Program-made: the position numbers and the translations under genes
Shown: in pieces, positions 1 through 8,490 of the stretch
How positions within the stretch are numbered: the stretch's first letter is position 1
Layout: every line of letters begins with the position of its first letter
The notes under the pieces: model-generated
Told to the model about the DNA's origin: nothing
The model's database searches: none
What the model saw: only the letters and a program-made list of their open reading frames with translations
Source of the DNA: Afipia massiliensis
GTDB lineage: Bacteria > Pseudomonadota > Alphaproteobacteria > Rhizobiales > Xanthobacteraceae
Assembly: GCF_014203115.1 (NCBI RefSeq)
Contig: NZ_JACHIJ010000007.1
Coordinates: 62,001 to 126,000, forward strand
Direction of reading: 5' to 3'
DNA: 64,000 bases

Positions 1-1
1 G

Positions 2-1330
2 GTGATGGGCATGCGCTACACCGCGCTGCATCCGATGGCGGCGGAGGACGACCATGCGTTTATCGTCGACGACGCCGAGATTGATCTTCTGATCGTCGAG
101 GGTGCGAAGTTCGGTCCGCGCGGTCTCGCCATCAAGGCGCGCGCACCGAAACTGAAGCATCTGATGTCGTTCGGCCCGATGGACGGCGTGCGCGATATTC
201 TCGCCGATGTGGCGCAGGCGACCCCCGCGCCGCTGATGGACGAGAGTGCAAGCCATGAACTCGCCTTTCTCGCCTATACCGGCGGCACGACCGGACGCTC
301 CAAGGGCGTGATGCTGCCGCATCGTTCATTGGTCACCATGGCGCTGCTGCTGCATTCGGATTGGGACTGGCCGCAGGATGTCCGCTTCCTCGCCGCGACG
401 CCGATCAGCCATGCCGCCGGCGTGACTTTGTTCACGGTGATGATGCGCGGCGGGTTGATGCGGCTGGTGCAGGGCTTCGAGCCGGAGGTTTATGCCGACG
501 TTGTGGCCGCCGAGAAGATCAACTCGACGTTTCTGGTGCCGACGCTGATCTACGCGCTGATCGACAACGAGGACCTGCGCAAGCGGCACGACATGTCGTC
601 GCTGGAGATGATCGTCTATGGCGCGGCGCCGATGTCGCCGGACCGTTTGCTCGAAGGCATCAAGATTTTCGGCAAGGTGTTCGTGCAGCTATACGGCCAG
701 ACCGAAGCGCCGCAATGCATCACCACGCTGCGCAAGATCGACCACGACGAGACCAAGCCGCACCGTTTCGGCTCATGCGGCCGCGCCAGCCCGTTTGTGG
801 ACGTGAAACTGTTCGACGCCGACATGCGCGAGGTCGCAATCGGCGAACCCGGCGAGATCTGCGTGCGCGGGCCGCTGGTGATGGACGGCTACTGGAAGCG
901 CCCGGACGCCAACGCCGAAACCCTGAAAGGCGGCTGGCTGCACACCGGCGACGTCGCCGTGAAGGATGAGGAGGGCTACTTCTATATTGTCGATCGCACC
1001 AAGGACATGATCATCTCCGGCGGCTTCAACATCTATCCGCGCGAGGTCGAGGATGCGCTGATGTCGCATCCCTCGGTCGCCTCCGCCGCGGTGATAGGGA
1101 TTCCCGACGACAAGTGGGGCGAGGCCGTCAAAGGATTCGTGGTGCTGAAATCCGGCGCAAATTCCGGCGCCGCCGAACTGCAGGCCCACGTCAAGGACAA
1201 GCGCGGCGCGCCGTGGTCGCCGAAGACCATCGATTTCGTCGAGACCATCCCGGTCACGGGGCTCGGCAAGATTGACCGCAAGGCGCTGCGTGCGCCTTAC
1301 TGGGAAGGCCGCAAGCGCGGCGTGGCGTGA
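2..1330 (+). CDS. Acyl-CoA synthetase (class I adenylate-forming), N-terminus cut by the window edge
   Basis: This is an AMP-forming ligase that activates a carboxylic acid, most likely a fatty or aromatic acid, to its CoA thioester. The visible 442 residues carry the P-loop-like motif TGGTTGRSKG (about residue 93), YGQTE (about 231), HTGD (about 314), the hinge region DMIISGGFNIYPREVE (about 335) and the C-terminal catalytic lysine in GLGKIDRK (about 425). Family members are usually 500-550 residues, so roughly 70-100 N-terminal residues lie upstream of the window; the GTG at the edge is not claimed as the start. An alpha/beta hydrolase follows after 30 bp. The acid substrate cannot be read from the sequence. 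Confidence 0.9.
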   Translation: MMGMRYTALHPMAAEDDHAFIVDDAEIDLLIVEGAKFGPRGLAIKARAPKLKHLMSFGPMDGVRDILADVAQATPAPLMDESASHELAFLAYTGGTTGRSKGVMLPHRSLVTMALLLHSDWDWPQDVRFLAATPISHAAGVTLFTVMMRGGLMRLVQGFEPEVYADVVAAEKINSTFLVPTLIYALIDNEDLRKRHDMSSLEMIVYGAAPMSPDRLLEGIKIFGKVFVQLYGQTEAPQCITTLRKIDHDETKPHRFGSCGRASPFVDVKLFDADMREVAIGEPGEICVRGPLVMDGYWKRPDANAETLKGGWLHTGDVAVKDEEGYFYIVDRTKDMIISGGFNIYPREVEDALMSHPSVASAAVIGIPDDKWGEAVKGFVVLKSGANSGAAELQAHVKDKRGAPWSPKTIDFVETIPVTGLGKIDRKALRAPYWEGRKRGVA

Positions 1331-1360
1331 AGATTAAGCTGTAATTCGATCGGAGTTCAC

Positions 1361-2062
1361 ATGCCAAACTCGCTTCCTGTGGTGCTCGTTCCGGGCCTTG
1401 CGTGCTCGCCGCGCATTTATGATCCGCAGATCCCCGCGCTGTGGCGGCAGGGCCCGGTGGTCCTCGCCAACCATGCGCGCGGCGGCGACATGGCCGCCAT
1501 CGCGCGGCGCATTCTCGCCGAAGCGCCATTGCGCTTCGCGCTCGCCGGCCACTCGATGGGCGGCTACATCATACTGGAGATGTATCGGCAGGCGCCCGAA
1601 CGGATCGCACGGCTGGCGCTGCTGAACACCTCGGCGCGGCCTGAAACGCCGGAAGCCTCAGAGCGCCGCCGCGGCTGGATTACCGAAGTGAAGAAGGGCG
1701 GCTACCGCGCGGTGATGGATCGCCTGTTCGCCGATTTCGTGCACCCTGCGCTGGCGCGCGACGAGCGTCTGCACCGGATCGTGCTCGACATGGCCGACGA
1801 TGTCGGACCGGACGCATTCGTCTGGCAGCTCGAGGCGATCATGACGCGCGCGGATTCACGGCCGACGCTGGCGACCATCAAGTGCCCGACTCTGGTTCTG
1901 ACCTGCGACACCGACAATATGGTTCCGAATGATGCGTCGATCGAGATGGCGAACGGCATTCCGGGCGCGAAGCTCGTGACGGTGCCGGATTGCGGCCACC
2001 TCCCGCAACTCGAGAAGCCGCAGGCGATGACAGAAGCGTTGCTCGACTGGCTTGAGATGTAA
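1361..2062 (+). CDS. Alpha/beta hydrolase
   Basis: This 233-aa protein is a small alpha/beta-fold hydrolase. The nucleophile elbow GHSMGG is at about residues 62-67 (Ser64), a candidate acid lies in TCDTDN (about 182-187) and the catalytic His in CGHLPQLEKP (about 212). There is no signal peptide, so it is probably cytosolic. The ATG is preceded by CGGAG six bases upstream. It starts 30 bp after an acyl-CoA synthetase on the same strand, so it may be co-transcribed and act as a thioesterase or esterase on related substrates; that link is inferred from position only. Confidence 0.85.
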   Translation: MPNSLPVVLVPGLACSPRIYDPQIPALWRQGPVVLANHARGGDMAAIARRILAEAPLRFALAGHSMGGYIILEMYRQAPERIARLALLNTSARPETPEASERRRGWITEVKKGGYRAVMDRLFADFVHPALARDERLHRIVLDMADDVGPDAFVWQLEAIMTRADSRPTLATIKCPTLVLTCDTDNMVPNDASIEMANGIPGAKLVTVPDCGHLPQLEKPQAMTEALLDWLEM

Positions 2063-2133
2063 TTCGCTTGGTTGTGCGGACACGCAAAACGCCCTAAATC
2101 AACGCAAAGCGATTTGCCGCGAGGGAGAGACCG

Positions 2134-2589
2134 ATGCTGCGCGATGACATCAACAATGCCGTCAAGGATGCGATGAGGGCAAAGGACGAGCGCAAGCTCT
2201 CGACGCTGCGCATGGTCAATTCGTCGCTGAAGAATGCCGATATCGAGGCGCGCGGGCAGAGCAAGCCGCCGCTCAGTGATGAAGACATCCTCGGGCTGCT
2301 GCAGAAGATGATCAAGCAGCGCCAGGAATCGGTCGAGCTTTACGACAAGGGGGGCCGCCCCGAACTCGCCGCGCAGGAGCGCGAGGAGATCGCGGTGATC
2401 GCGGCCTATCTGCCCAAGCAGATGTCGGAAGATGAAGTGAAGGCCGCCATTGCCGCCGTCATCACGGAAACCGGCGCCGCCGGCATGAAGGACATGGGCA
2501 AGGTGATCGCCGCATTGAAGGCGAAATACGCCGGGCAAATGGATTTCGGCAAGGCCAGCGGCCTGGTGAAGGCTGCGCTGACGGGTTGA
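2134..2589 (+). CDS. GatB/YqeY domain protein
   Basis: This 151-aa protein matches the YqeY family, which resembles the tRNA-binding tail domain of the GatB amidotransferase subunit. Hallmarks are the N-terminal segment MKAKDERKLSTLRMV-like (here AMRAKDERKLSTLRMVNSSL), the central IKQRQESVELYDKGGRPEL and the C-terminal GMKDMGKVIAALKAKYAG. Length is typical for the family. A GAGGGAGAG ribosome-binding stretch precedes the ATG. In related bacteria yqeY lies near dnaG/rpoD, which are also in this window. The biochemical role of free-standing YqeY proteins is unsettled; a link to aminoacyl-tRNA metabolism is only suggested by the fold. Confidence 0.9.
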   Translation: MLRDDINNAVKDAMRAKDERKLSTLRMVNSSLKNADIEARGQSKPPLSDEDILGLLQKMIKQRQESVELYDKGGRPELAAQEREEIAVIAAYLPKQMSEDEVKAAIAAVITETGAAGMKDMGKVIAALKAKYAGQMDFGKASGLVKAALTG

Positions 2590-2711
2590 GGTATTTTTGG
2601 TCGTCCCGGCCAACGGGTCCGGCTTCGCCGGCCCGATGACAGGCTCCGGCCGGGACCCATACTCCTTGAGCTTTGAACTTTTTGACGGCGGTGGCATCAT
2701 CTCGCTGTTCT

Positions 2712-2756
2712 AATCAGTCCGGTGGTTATGGATCCCCGCCTTCGCGGGGATGACAT
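2712..2756. repeat. Short palindromic intergenic repeat (type A)
   Basis: The core is CCCCGC-CTTC-GCGGGG at 2734-2749 flanked by GGTTATGGAT and ATGAC. Closely similar units recur at 4416-4542, 17658-17767 and 40795-40855, always between genes. They behave like the REP-type palindromes common in this bacterial family. Confidence 0.7.
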
Positions 2757-2799
2757 CGTAAATGTTGCAGCTGCCGCGTAAGGCCCCGAAAGCTCCGCC

Positions 2800-4410
2800 A
2801 TGCTCACCGAAACCGACAACTACGACGAACTCTACCGGAACTTTCGCTGGGACATTCCGGCGAACTTCAATATCGCGACCGCTGCGTGCGACCGTCACGC
2901 CGACGGCTCAAACAGGCTTGCGCTGATTTACGCCGATGAAGACGGCGGTACGCAGCGGTTGTCGTTCGACGAGATCAGCGCGCTGTCGAAGAGTTTTGCC
3001 AATGCGCTGAAGACCGATGGCCTCAAGCGCGGCGACCGCGTCGCGGTGTTTCTGTCGCAGTCGGTGGAACTGCCGATCGCGCATCTCGCCGCGTTCCGCT
3101 CCGGTCTGGTCTCGGTGCCGCTGTTCACGCTGTTCGGCGAGGACGCGCTGGAGTTCCGGCTCTCCAACAGCGGCGCGAAGGCCGTCATCACCGATGAGAG
3201 CGGCTGGGACAAGCTGTCGAAGATCCGCGATCGGTTGCCGCATCTGCAGGACATCTACGTCACCAGCGGCGCGATCCATGCCGGCGCGAAATCGTTCTGG
3301 CAGGCCATCGAAGACGCCTCGGAAAATTTCCCGACCGTCTACACCGGCCCGGACGATCCGGCGATCATCATCTACACTTCGGGCACCACGGGAAATCCCA
3401 AAGGGGCGCTGCATGCCCATCGCGTGCTGCTCGGCCATTTGCCGAATGTCGAAATGGCGCACGACTTCCTGCCGAAGCCGGGCGACCTGATGTGGACCCC
3501 GGCGGACTGGGCGTGGATTGGCGGGTTGTTCGATGCGCTGTTTCCGGCCTGGTATCACGGCGTGCCGATGCTCGGGCATCGCGCCAAGAAGTTCGAGCCG
3601 CAGGCGGCGATGCAACTGATGGCCGATCACGGCGTGCGCAACGTGTTCCTGCCGCCGACCGCGTTGAAGCTGATGCGTCAGGCCGACGTCAAGCATTCCG
3701 GCGTGAAGCTGCGCAGCATTTTCTCTGGCGGCGAGTCGCTCGGCGCTGAGCTGATCGAGTGGGTGCATGCCACGTTCGGCGTCAACGTGCATGAAATCTA
3801 CGGCCAGACCGAATGCAATCTGGTGCTCGCCAACAACTCGGCGCTGTTTCCGATCAAGCCGGGCTCGATGGGCAAGCCGACGCCGGGCTTCGATGTGCGC
3901 ATTGTCAACGAGCGCGGCGAGGAACAGCCGCGCAATGCACGCGGCATTGTCGGCGTGCGCGCGCCGAACCCCTGCATGATGCTTGAATACTGGAAGAACC
4001 CGGACGCGACCGCGACGAAATATGCCGCCGGCTTTCTGCTCACCGGCGATCTCGGCGTGCAGGATGACGACGGCTATTTCTGGTACGTCAGCCGCGAGGA
4101 CGACGTGATCACTAGTGCGGGCTATCGCATCGGCCCGGCGGAGATCGAGCACACCTTGATGAAGCATCCGGCGGTGGCGATGTCCGCCGTAGTCGGGATT
4201 CCCGATCCGATCCGCACCGAGGCGATCAAGGCATGGATCGTGCTGCGCCCGGGATTCACGGCGAGCGATACTCTTGCGAAAGAGATTCAGGAGTTCGTCA
4301 AGGTGCAACTCGCCGCGCATGAATATCCGCGCCACATCCAGTTCGCGGACACCTTGCCGATGACGGCCACCGGCAAGGTGCTGCGGCGTGAATTGCGGGG
4401 ATTGGGGTAG
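2800..4410 (+). CDS. AMP-dependent acyl-CoA synthetase (acetyl/medium-chain type)
   Basis: This full-length 536-aa adenylate-forming enzyme forms an acyl-CoA from a short or medium-chain acid, ATP and CoA. It shows YTSGTTGNPKG (about residues 191-201), YGQTECN (about 334), LTGDLGVQDDDGYFWYVSR (about 413), the hinge VITSAGYRIGPAEIEHTL and the catalytic lysine in TGKVLRREL (about 526). It resembles acetyl-CoA-synthetase-like and MACS-type enzymes more than the long-chain ligase at the left edge of the window. It stands alone between two repeat-bearing gaps, so it is likely its own transcription unit. The acid substrate is not determinable here. Confidence 0.9.
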   Translation: MLTETDNYDELYRNFRWDIPANFNIATAACDRHADGSNRLALIYADEDGGTQRLSFDEISALSKSFANALKTDGLKRGDRVAVFLSQSVELPIAHLAAFRSGLVSVPLFTLFGEDALEFRLSNSGAKAVITDESGWDKLSKIRDRLPHLQDIYVTSGAIHAGAKSFWQAIEDASENFPTVYTGPDDPAIIIYTSGTTGNPKGALHAHRVLLGHLPNVEMAHDFLPKPGDLMWTPADWAWIGGLFDALFPAWYHGVPMLGHRAKKFEPQAAMQLMADHGVRNVFLPPTALKLMRQADVKHSGVKLRSIFSGGESLGAELIEWVHATFGVNVHEIYGQTECNLVLANNSALFPIKPGSMGKPTPGFDVRIVNERGEEQPRNARGIVGVRAPNPCMMLEYWKNPDATATKYAAGFLLTGDLGVQDDDGYFWYVSREDDVITSAGYRIGPAEIEHTLMKHPAVAMSAVVGIPDPIRTEAIKAWIVLRPGFTASDTLAKEIQEFVKVQLAAHEYPRHIQFADTLPMTATGKVLRRELRGLG

Positions 4411-4415
4411 TTCAC

Positions 4416-4542
4416 TTGCGTCGTCCCCGCGAAAGCGGGGACCCATACTCCCTGTCGATGCTTTTAGCCCGAGGGTTTCAAAGCCCTCGCCCAACGGAGA
4501 GGCTAGTGGTTATGGGTCCCCGCTTTCGCGGGGACGACACCA
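4416..4542. repeat. Inverted pair of type A palindromic repeats
   Basis: Two units face each other: GTCGTCCCCGCGAAAGCGGGG near 4420-4440 and CCCCGCTTTCGCGGGGACGAC near 4518-4538, each with a CCCCGC/GCGGGG stem. They sit between convergent genes and could fold into one large cruciform or act as a bidirectional transcription end, although no T-run is present. Confidence 0.7.
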
Positions 4543-4563
4543 GTTGTGTTGAGGCGTTGCGGT

Positions 4564-5079
4564 TTAACCCGGAATCTTCACACCCATCTTCTTCAGCGCC
4601 TCCAGCATCCGTTTTGGCGGCTCCATCTGGATCACGAGCGGCTTGCCGGTTTCCAGCACGCTCTTCAGGCTGGACAGAATCGCCGGCCATCCCTCGCGGC
4701 CACCGGAGAGAATGTCCTCGCTGATCTCGCGGTCGTTGGCTTCGGTCATCGTCAAGCGGACGGAGGCACCCGACTGCTCGATGTCATAGGTCACCAGCGT
4801 CTCGCCGAGCGCCTCGACAAGGCCGGGCCAGTTGACGTTGAAGGTGATGGCCAGCTTGCGCGGCGGATCATAGGCGATGACTTCGCCGCCGATATGGACC
4901 GAGCCGTCTGGCGCGCGGAGCACGAACGCGCCTCCCACTCTGTCCTCGACCTCGACGCCGAAGCCCGAGAAATACTCCCTGCTGTACTCGGCCGATGTCA
5001 GCGCTTCCCACACCTTCTCGGGCGTCGAGGCGATGTAGATCGTGTAGACGAGCGAAGGTTTGAATTTGCTGATATCCAT
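4564..5079 (-). CDS. SRPBCC / AHSA1-domain protein (second of the pair)
   Basis: This 171-aa protein belongs to the START-like SRPBCC superfamily (AHSA1 domain), whose members hold hydrophobic ligands in a deep pocket. The opening FKPSLVYTIYIASTPEKVWEAL and the internal FGVEVEDRVGG are typical. The ATG at 5079 overlaps the stop of the upstream gene (TGATG) and has GGAGAG just upstream; a GTG three bases earlier is an alternative. It is the last gene of a regulator-SRPBCC-SRPBCC operon. Such ArsR-SRPBCC pairs are widespread, but their ligands are mostly unknown. Confidence 0.85.
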   Translation of the reverse strand: MDISKFKPSLVYTIYIASTPEKVWEALTSAEYSREYFSGFGVEVEDRVGGAFVLRAPDGSVHIGGEVIAYDPPRKLAITFNVNWPGLVEALGETLVTYDIEQSGASVRLTMTEANDREISEDILSGGREGWPAILSSLKSVLETGKPLVIQMEPPKRMLEALKKMGVKIPG

Positions 5080-5540
5080 CACGCGCTCTCCGCATTGCGG
5101 GCCATTTCGAAATCCAGCGGCTTGCCGGTTTCGAGAATGCTTTTCAGGCTGGACAGCACGATCGGCCAGCCTTCGGAAATGCTGGGCAGTGTCTTGCTGC
5201 CTTCCGCGAAATCCTCGTGCGTCACGGTGAGCTTGACCGCGCCGTTGCTTGGCTCAATGACGAACGTCACCCGCGAAGGGCGTTCCTTGATCATCTCCGC
5301 GTCGTAAACCGACAGCCAGCTATAGGACAACCTGCGCGGTGGATCGGATTCGAGAATGACGCACTCGTTCACCACCTTGCCGCCCTTGTGCATTTGCATG
5401 GGGGAGCCGGCCTTCCAGTCCGAGTGCAGACTGCATCCGAACCAGTAGCTCAGTGTGAATTCCGTGTCGGTCAGGGCATGCCAGAGCTTGTCCGGCGTGG
5501 TCTTGATATAGGTCGTGTAGACGAATTCCGGCTTACGCAT
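5079..5540 (-). CDS. SRPBCC / AHSA1-domain protein (first of the pair)
   Basis: This 153-aa SRPBCC protein opens with KPEFVYTTYIKTTPDKLW and has the conserved ALTDTEFTLSYWFGC segment. It is a paralogue of its downstream neighbour: both end with a WPIVLSSLKSILETGKPL-like helix. The ATG at 5540 is preceded by GGAG and overlaps the 3' end of the regulator gene by 8 nt, so translation is likely coupled. A GTG one codon earlier is possible. Its function is probably binding or transforming a small hydrophobic molecule sensed through the regulator; this is inference. Confidence 0.85.
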   Translation of the reverse strand: MRKPEFVYTTYIKTTPDKLWHALTDTEFTLSYWFGCSLHSDWKAGSPMQMHKGGKVVNECVILESDPPRRLSYSWLSVYDAEMIKERPSRVTFVIEPSNGAVKLTVTHEDFAEGSKTLPSISEGWPIVLSSLKSILETGKPLDFEMARNAESA

Positions 5541-5847
5541 CACGCTTCTCCAGTTGACGTTTTAGTTCACTGAGCGCGGCGAGCTTGCCGCGCTCGAATT
5601 TCCTGATCCATCGTTCGCCGATCTCGTGGATCGGAACGGGATTGAGGTAGTGCAGCTTCTCGCGGCCGTGCTTGAGCGTGGTCACGAGATTGGCGTCTTC
5701 AAGAATCCCGAGATGCTTGGTCACGGCCTGCCGCGTCATGGCGAGGCCGTCGCAGAGTTCGAGCAACGTCTGTCCGTTGCGGACATGAAGCCGATCCAGC
5801 AATGAGCGCCGCGATACGTCCGCCAGTGCCTTGAAGACGTCATCCAT
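5533..5847 (-). CDS. ArsR-family winged-helix transcriptional regulator
   Basis: This 104-aa ArsR-like repressor starts MDDVFKALADVSRRSLLDRL and has the recognition-helix segment MTRQAVTKHLGILEDANLV. No metal-binding cysteine motif is visible, which fits the subgroup paired with SRPBCC proteins. The start is set at ATG 5847. An in-frame TTG at 5865 lies inside the promoter, between the -35 and -10 boxes, so the promoter-derived mRNA could not contain it. It overlaps the next gene by 8 nt and probably autoregulates the three-gene operon through the dyad in its own promoter. Confidence 0.85.
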   Translation of the reverse strand: MDDVFKALADVSRRSLLDRLHVRNGQTLLELCDGLAMTRQAVTKHLGILEDANLVTTLKHGREKLHYLNPVPIHEIGERWIRKFERGKLAALSELKRQLEKRDA

Positions 5848-5884
5848 GGTCAGGATAATAGGCAACCAAATGGTTGCATGTCAA
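5848..5884 (-). promoter_or_regulatory. Sigma-70-type promoter with embedded operator, probably leaderless
   Basis: Reading the minus strand, TTGACA (5879-5884) and TATTAT (5855-5860) are separated by 18 bp. The spacer holds a perfect dyad GCAACCA-TT-TGGTTGC (5862-5877), well placed for repression. Seven bases after the -10 comes the ATG at 5847, so the transcript would start at or next to the start codon, giving a leaderless mRNA. No Shine-Dalgarno sequence is present, which agrees. Confidence 0.7.
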
Positions 5885-5899
5885 GCAACTCTTTCTCTT

Positions 5900-5994
5900 C
5901 GTCATGCCCGCGCTTGTCGCGGGCATCCACGTCTTCTTCTTTCATTCAAACCAACGTAAGACGTGGATGGCCGGGATGAACCCGGCCATGACGA
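5900..5994. repeat. Inverted pair of type B palindromic repeats
   Basis: GTCATGCCCGCGC..GCGGGCATCCACGTCTT on the left is mirrored by AAGACGTGGATGGCCGGG..CCCGGCCATGAC on the right. Related units recur at 10735-10825, 31140-31284, 33770-33923 and 59898-59990. They lie only between genes. Confidence 0.7.
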
Positions 5995-6014
5995 AGTTGG
6001 ATTGAGAACTGCCA

Positions 6015-6629
6015 ATGTCGCTTCAGGTCTATCTCGCCTACGTCGCCGCCTGCGTCGCGCTCGCGATCTTGCCGGGTCCGATCGTCACGCTGGTCATCGC
6101 CAACGGCCTTCGCTACGGCACGCGCGCAGCGCTCACCAACATCGCCGGGGCGCAGGCGGGCCTTGTGATCATCATCGCGATCATCGCCGTCGGTCTGACC
6201 ACGCTGATGGCGACGATGGGGTACTGGTTCGAGTGGGTCCGGTTCGCGGGAGCGGCCTATCTCGTCTGGCTCGGCATCAAGGTATTCCGCTCGTCGGGCG
6301 CGATGTCGGCAACGGAAGCGCCGCCGCCACCGCGCGGCGGATTCTTCCTGCAGGGATTTCTGGTCCTGCTGAGCAATCCGAAGGTGCTGGTGTTCTTCGG
6401 CGCGTTCATTCCGCAGTTCGTCGATATGGAGCGGGATCACTTGCCGCAGGTGGCGTTGCTTGGCGCGACGTTCACTGTGATCGCGGCCCTGACCGACGGG
6501 GCCTATGCGCTGCTGGCCGGCCGCGCCGGCAAAATTCTCTCGGCGCGGCGCGTGCGGCTGGTGTCGCGCATCTCCGGCGGCTTCATGATCGGCGGCGGCA
6601 TCTGGCTTGCCTTGACGCGCGCGAGATAA
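6015..6629 (+). CDS. LysE/RhtB-family amino acid exporter
   Basis: This 204-aa inner-membrane protein has the LysE/RhtB pattern: about six hydrophobic helices, an N-terminal ILPGPIVTLVIANGLRYGTR signature and a central FLVLLSNPKVLVFFGAFIPQF. Such proteins export amino acids or related metabolites using the proton gradient. Its stop is two bases before the start of the DUF3592 gene, so the two probably share an mRNA. The substrate cannot be predicted from sequence alone. Confidence 0.9.
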   Translation: MSLQVYLAYVAACVALAILPGPIVTLVIANGLRYGTRAALTNIAGAQAGLVIIIAIIAVGLTTLMATMGYWFEWVRFAGAAYLVWLGIKVFRSSGAMSATEAPPPPRGGFFLQGFLVLLSNPKVLVFFGAFIPQFVDMERDHLPQVALLGATFTVIAALTDGAYALLAGRAGKILSARRVRLVSRISGGFMIGGGIWLALTRAR

Positions 6630-6631
6630 CG

Positions 6632-7600
6632 ATGCTGCCGGATATTCCGTGGTTCGTGTATGCGATGTTGCTGGCGCCGGTCGGCCTCATCGTGTTTGCC
6701 GCGGGCTATAAATATCTGGAAGTTCGCGCCGCGAGCGACTGGCCCAGCACGCCGGGCAAGGTCGTGACCTCGAAACCCGAGACGAGACAGGTCAAGGTGA
6801 TCGACAGCGACCGCGCGCGAGGCCATCGCTTCGAGGAGCGCAATTTCGCCAACGTCACCTACGAGTATTCCATCGCCGGACAGGTCTATCGCTGCAACCG
6901 CGTCACCATCGGTGAGGACCGCGGAAACTTCGAGGTCGCGGAAACCATCGCGCGCTATCCCGTCGGCAAGCCGGTGACCGTCTTCTACAATCCGAACAAG
7001 CGGAGCGAGGCCGTTCTGGAGCGCGACATGCCGCAAGGCATGTGGGGCTGCATGGGCTGGATGGTGGCGATCGCGGTCGCGCTGGTGTTCGGCTCCGCAA
7101 TCGGTTTCAACAAGCTGACCGAGTTCGTTTCCTCCATGCCGGTGGCCAATGCGCCGATGACGGTTGCGCTCGGGGCGTTCGGGGCTGTGGCGGCGCTGAT
7201 TGCCCTCGCCATCCAGCGGCATGCGCGTCAGGCCCGGCACTGGCCGGTGACCAGGGGCACGATCGCCACATCGGGACTTGAAAGGTTCCGGAGCGCTGCG
7301 ACCGATACAAGCCGCGGACAGATCAGGTTCAAGGCGCGGATCAGCTACACTTACAGCTTTAACGGCGTGAACTACACCGGCACGGTTGCGTCCCTCGGCG
7401 GCGAGGTGTCATCGACATCCGACCGCGCGGTGCAGCGTTGGGTGAAGCGCTATCACGATGGCCAGTCGGTGGATGTCTATGTCAACCCCGCCAACCCCTC
7501 GGAGTCGGTGCTGGAGCCGCGCGCGAAAGGAATCTGGGTTGTCTGGGCGATCGTTGCCGTGCTTTGGGGGCTGGCCGCCTTTGTCGCAACAAGGGGCTAA
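6632..7600 (+). CDS. DUF3592-domain membrane protein
   Basis: This 322-aa protein begins MLPDIPWFVYAMLLAP and contains two DUF3592-like units, each a beta-rich soluble part with a V..NP..P..SVLE ending (YNPNKRSEAVLERD and VNPANPSESVLEPR). Four hydrophobic helices are visible near residues 4-22, 137-155, 170-190 and 300-320. A longer in-frame reading that runs through the upstream lysE gene in a different frame is not credible as coding. The start lies two bases after the lysE stop. The molecular function of DUF3592 proteins is unknown. Confidence 0.85.
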   Translation: MLPDIPWFVYAMLLAPVGLIVFAAGYKYLEVRAASDWPSTPGKVVTSKPETRQVKVIDSDRARGHRFEERNFANVTYEYSIAGQVYRCNRVTIGEDRGNFEVAETIARYPVGKPVTVFYNPNKRSEAVLERDMPQGMWGCMGWMVAIAVALVFGSAIGFNKLTEFVSSMPVANAPMTVALGAFGAVAALIALAIQRHARQARHWPVTRGTIATSGLERFRSAATDTSRGQIRFKARISYTYSFNGVNYTGTVASLGGEVSSTSDRAVQRWVKRYHDGQSVDVYVNPANPSESVLEPRAKGIWVVWAIVAVLWGLAAFVATRG

Positions 7601-8406
7601 GCCGGCATCAATTTCTTCGCGTGCAGCGTCTCTTCGATCTCGCGCAGGAGACGCGCCAGCCGTTCCGCCCATTGATGCTGGCCGGACTGGTCGCCGATCA
7701 GGTCCTGACGGATCTCGATGCCGGTGTTCATCAGGCCGCGCCGCTCGCCGTGAACCGGGATGGTGTAGTCGGTGGCGTCGCTGACCGCATAGGGCTCGTT
7801 GTCGCCGACCACGAGATCGCCTTCGTGGCGCAGCAGGTCGCGCAAAAGATGCGGCAGCCGGTCGTCGCGATTGTACAGCGTGCCGATGTGCCAGGGCCGC
7901 GCGATGCCGGCATAGACCGGCGTGAAGGAATGCAGCGACACCAGAATGGTCGGCAGCCCCTGCGCCTTGCGTTGATCCAACGCCTGCGCGATCCGCGCAT
8001 GATAGGGGGCGAACACCGCCTGCCGGCGTGCGGCGACCTGCTCGTGGTTGAGCCCGCCGTTGCCGGGAATTTCCGTCGCCTCGCTGATCAGCGGGATCGA
8101 GCCCGGGCTGTCGAACGGCCGGTTGCAGTCGATCACCAGGCGCGAATAGCGCTGCGCAATCAGATGCACGTCCATCTCTCTCGCAAGCCAGGTCGCGACC
8201 TCGGCGATCCCGATGTCCCAGGCGATGTGCCGCTCCAGTTCGCCAGCATGCACGCCGAGATCGCCGAGCGCCCGCGGAATCAGCCGGCCGTAATGGTCGC
8301 AGGTGAAGACGAACGGCGAGCGGCTCCCCGCATTTTCCTCGAGAACGGGGGGAACTTCGTCGTCCTCAAGGAGTCGTCGTGTGTCGCTCGTTTCGTGCAC
8401 GGTCAT
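7597..8406 (-). CDS. N-formylglutamate amidohydrolase-like protein
   Basis: This 269-aa protein matches the N-formylglutamate amidohydrolase (HutG/FGase) family of zinc-dependent hydrolases. Diagnostic stretches are FVFTCDHYGRLIPRALGDLG, ERHIAWDIG, SRLVIDCNRPFDSPGSIPL and the late VSLHSFTPVYAG and VGDNEPYA. The start MTVHETSDTRR (ATG 8406) is chosen because the longer in-frame reading adds an atypical cysteine-rich leader. It is convergent with, and overlaps by 4 nt, the DUF3592 gene and is divergent from the transglutaminase genes. No hut genes are nearby, so the true substrate may be another N-acyl amino acid. Confidence 0.85.
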   Translation of the reverse strand: MTVHETSDTRRLLEDDEVPPVLEENAGSRSPFVFTCDHYGRLIPRALGDLGVHAGELERHIAWDIGIAEVATWLAREMDVHLIAQRYSRLVIDCNRPFDSPGSIPLISEATEIPGNGGLNHEQVAARRQAVFAPYHARIAQALDQRKAQGLPTILVSLHSFTPVYAGIARPWHIGTLYNRDDRLPHLLRDLLRHEGDLVVGDNEPYAVSDATDYTIPVHGERRGLMNTGIEIRQDLIGDQSGQHQWAERLARLLREIEETLHAKKLMPA

Positions 8407-8490
8407 CCGTCGATCATTGCCTAACGCTGAGGCATCCAAGCCCAACAATGAGCCGGAAGTGCAGCAAGATAGCATGTACGATTTGAACAC

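Noticed and set aside
2908-4494. A 528-residue open frame opposite the second acyl-CoA synthetase
   Set aside because: Antisense shadow of a gene with clear catalytic motifs; the reading is rich in Arg, His and Gln as expected for a mirror frame.
5963-6631. An upstream extension of the DUF3592 protein by 223 residues
   Set aside because: It runs out of frame through the whole lysE gene. The ATG at 6632 right after the lysE stop is the natural start.
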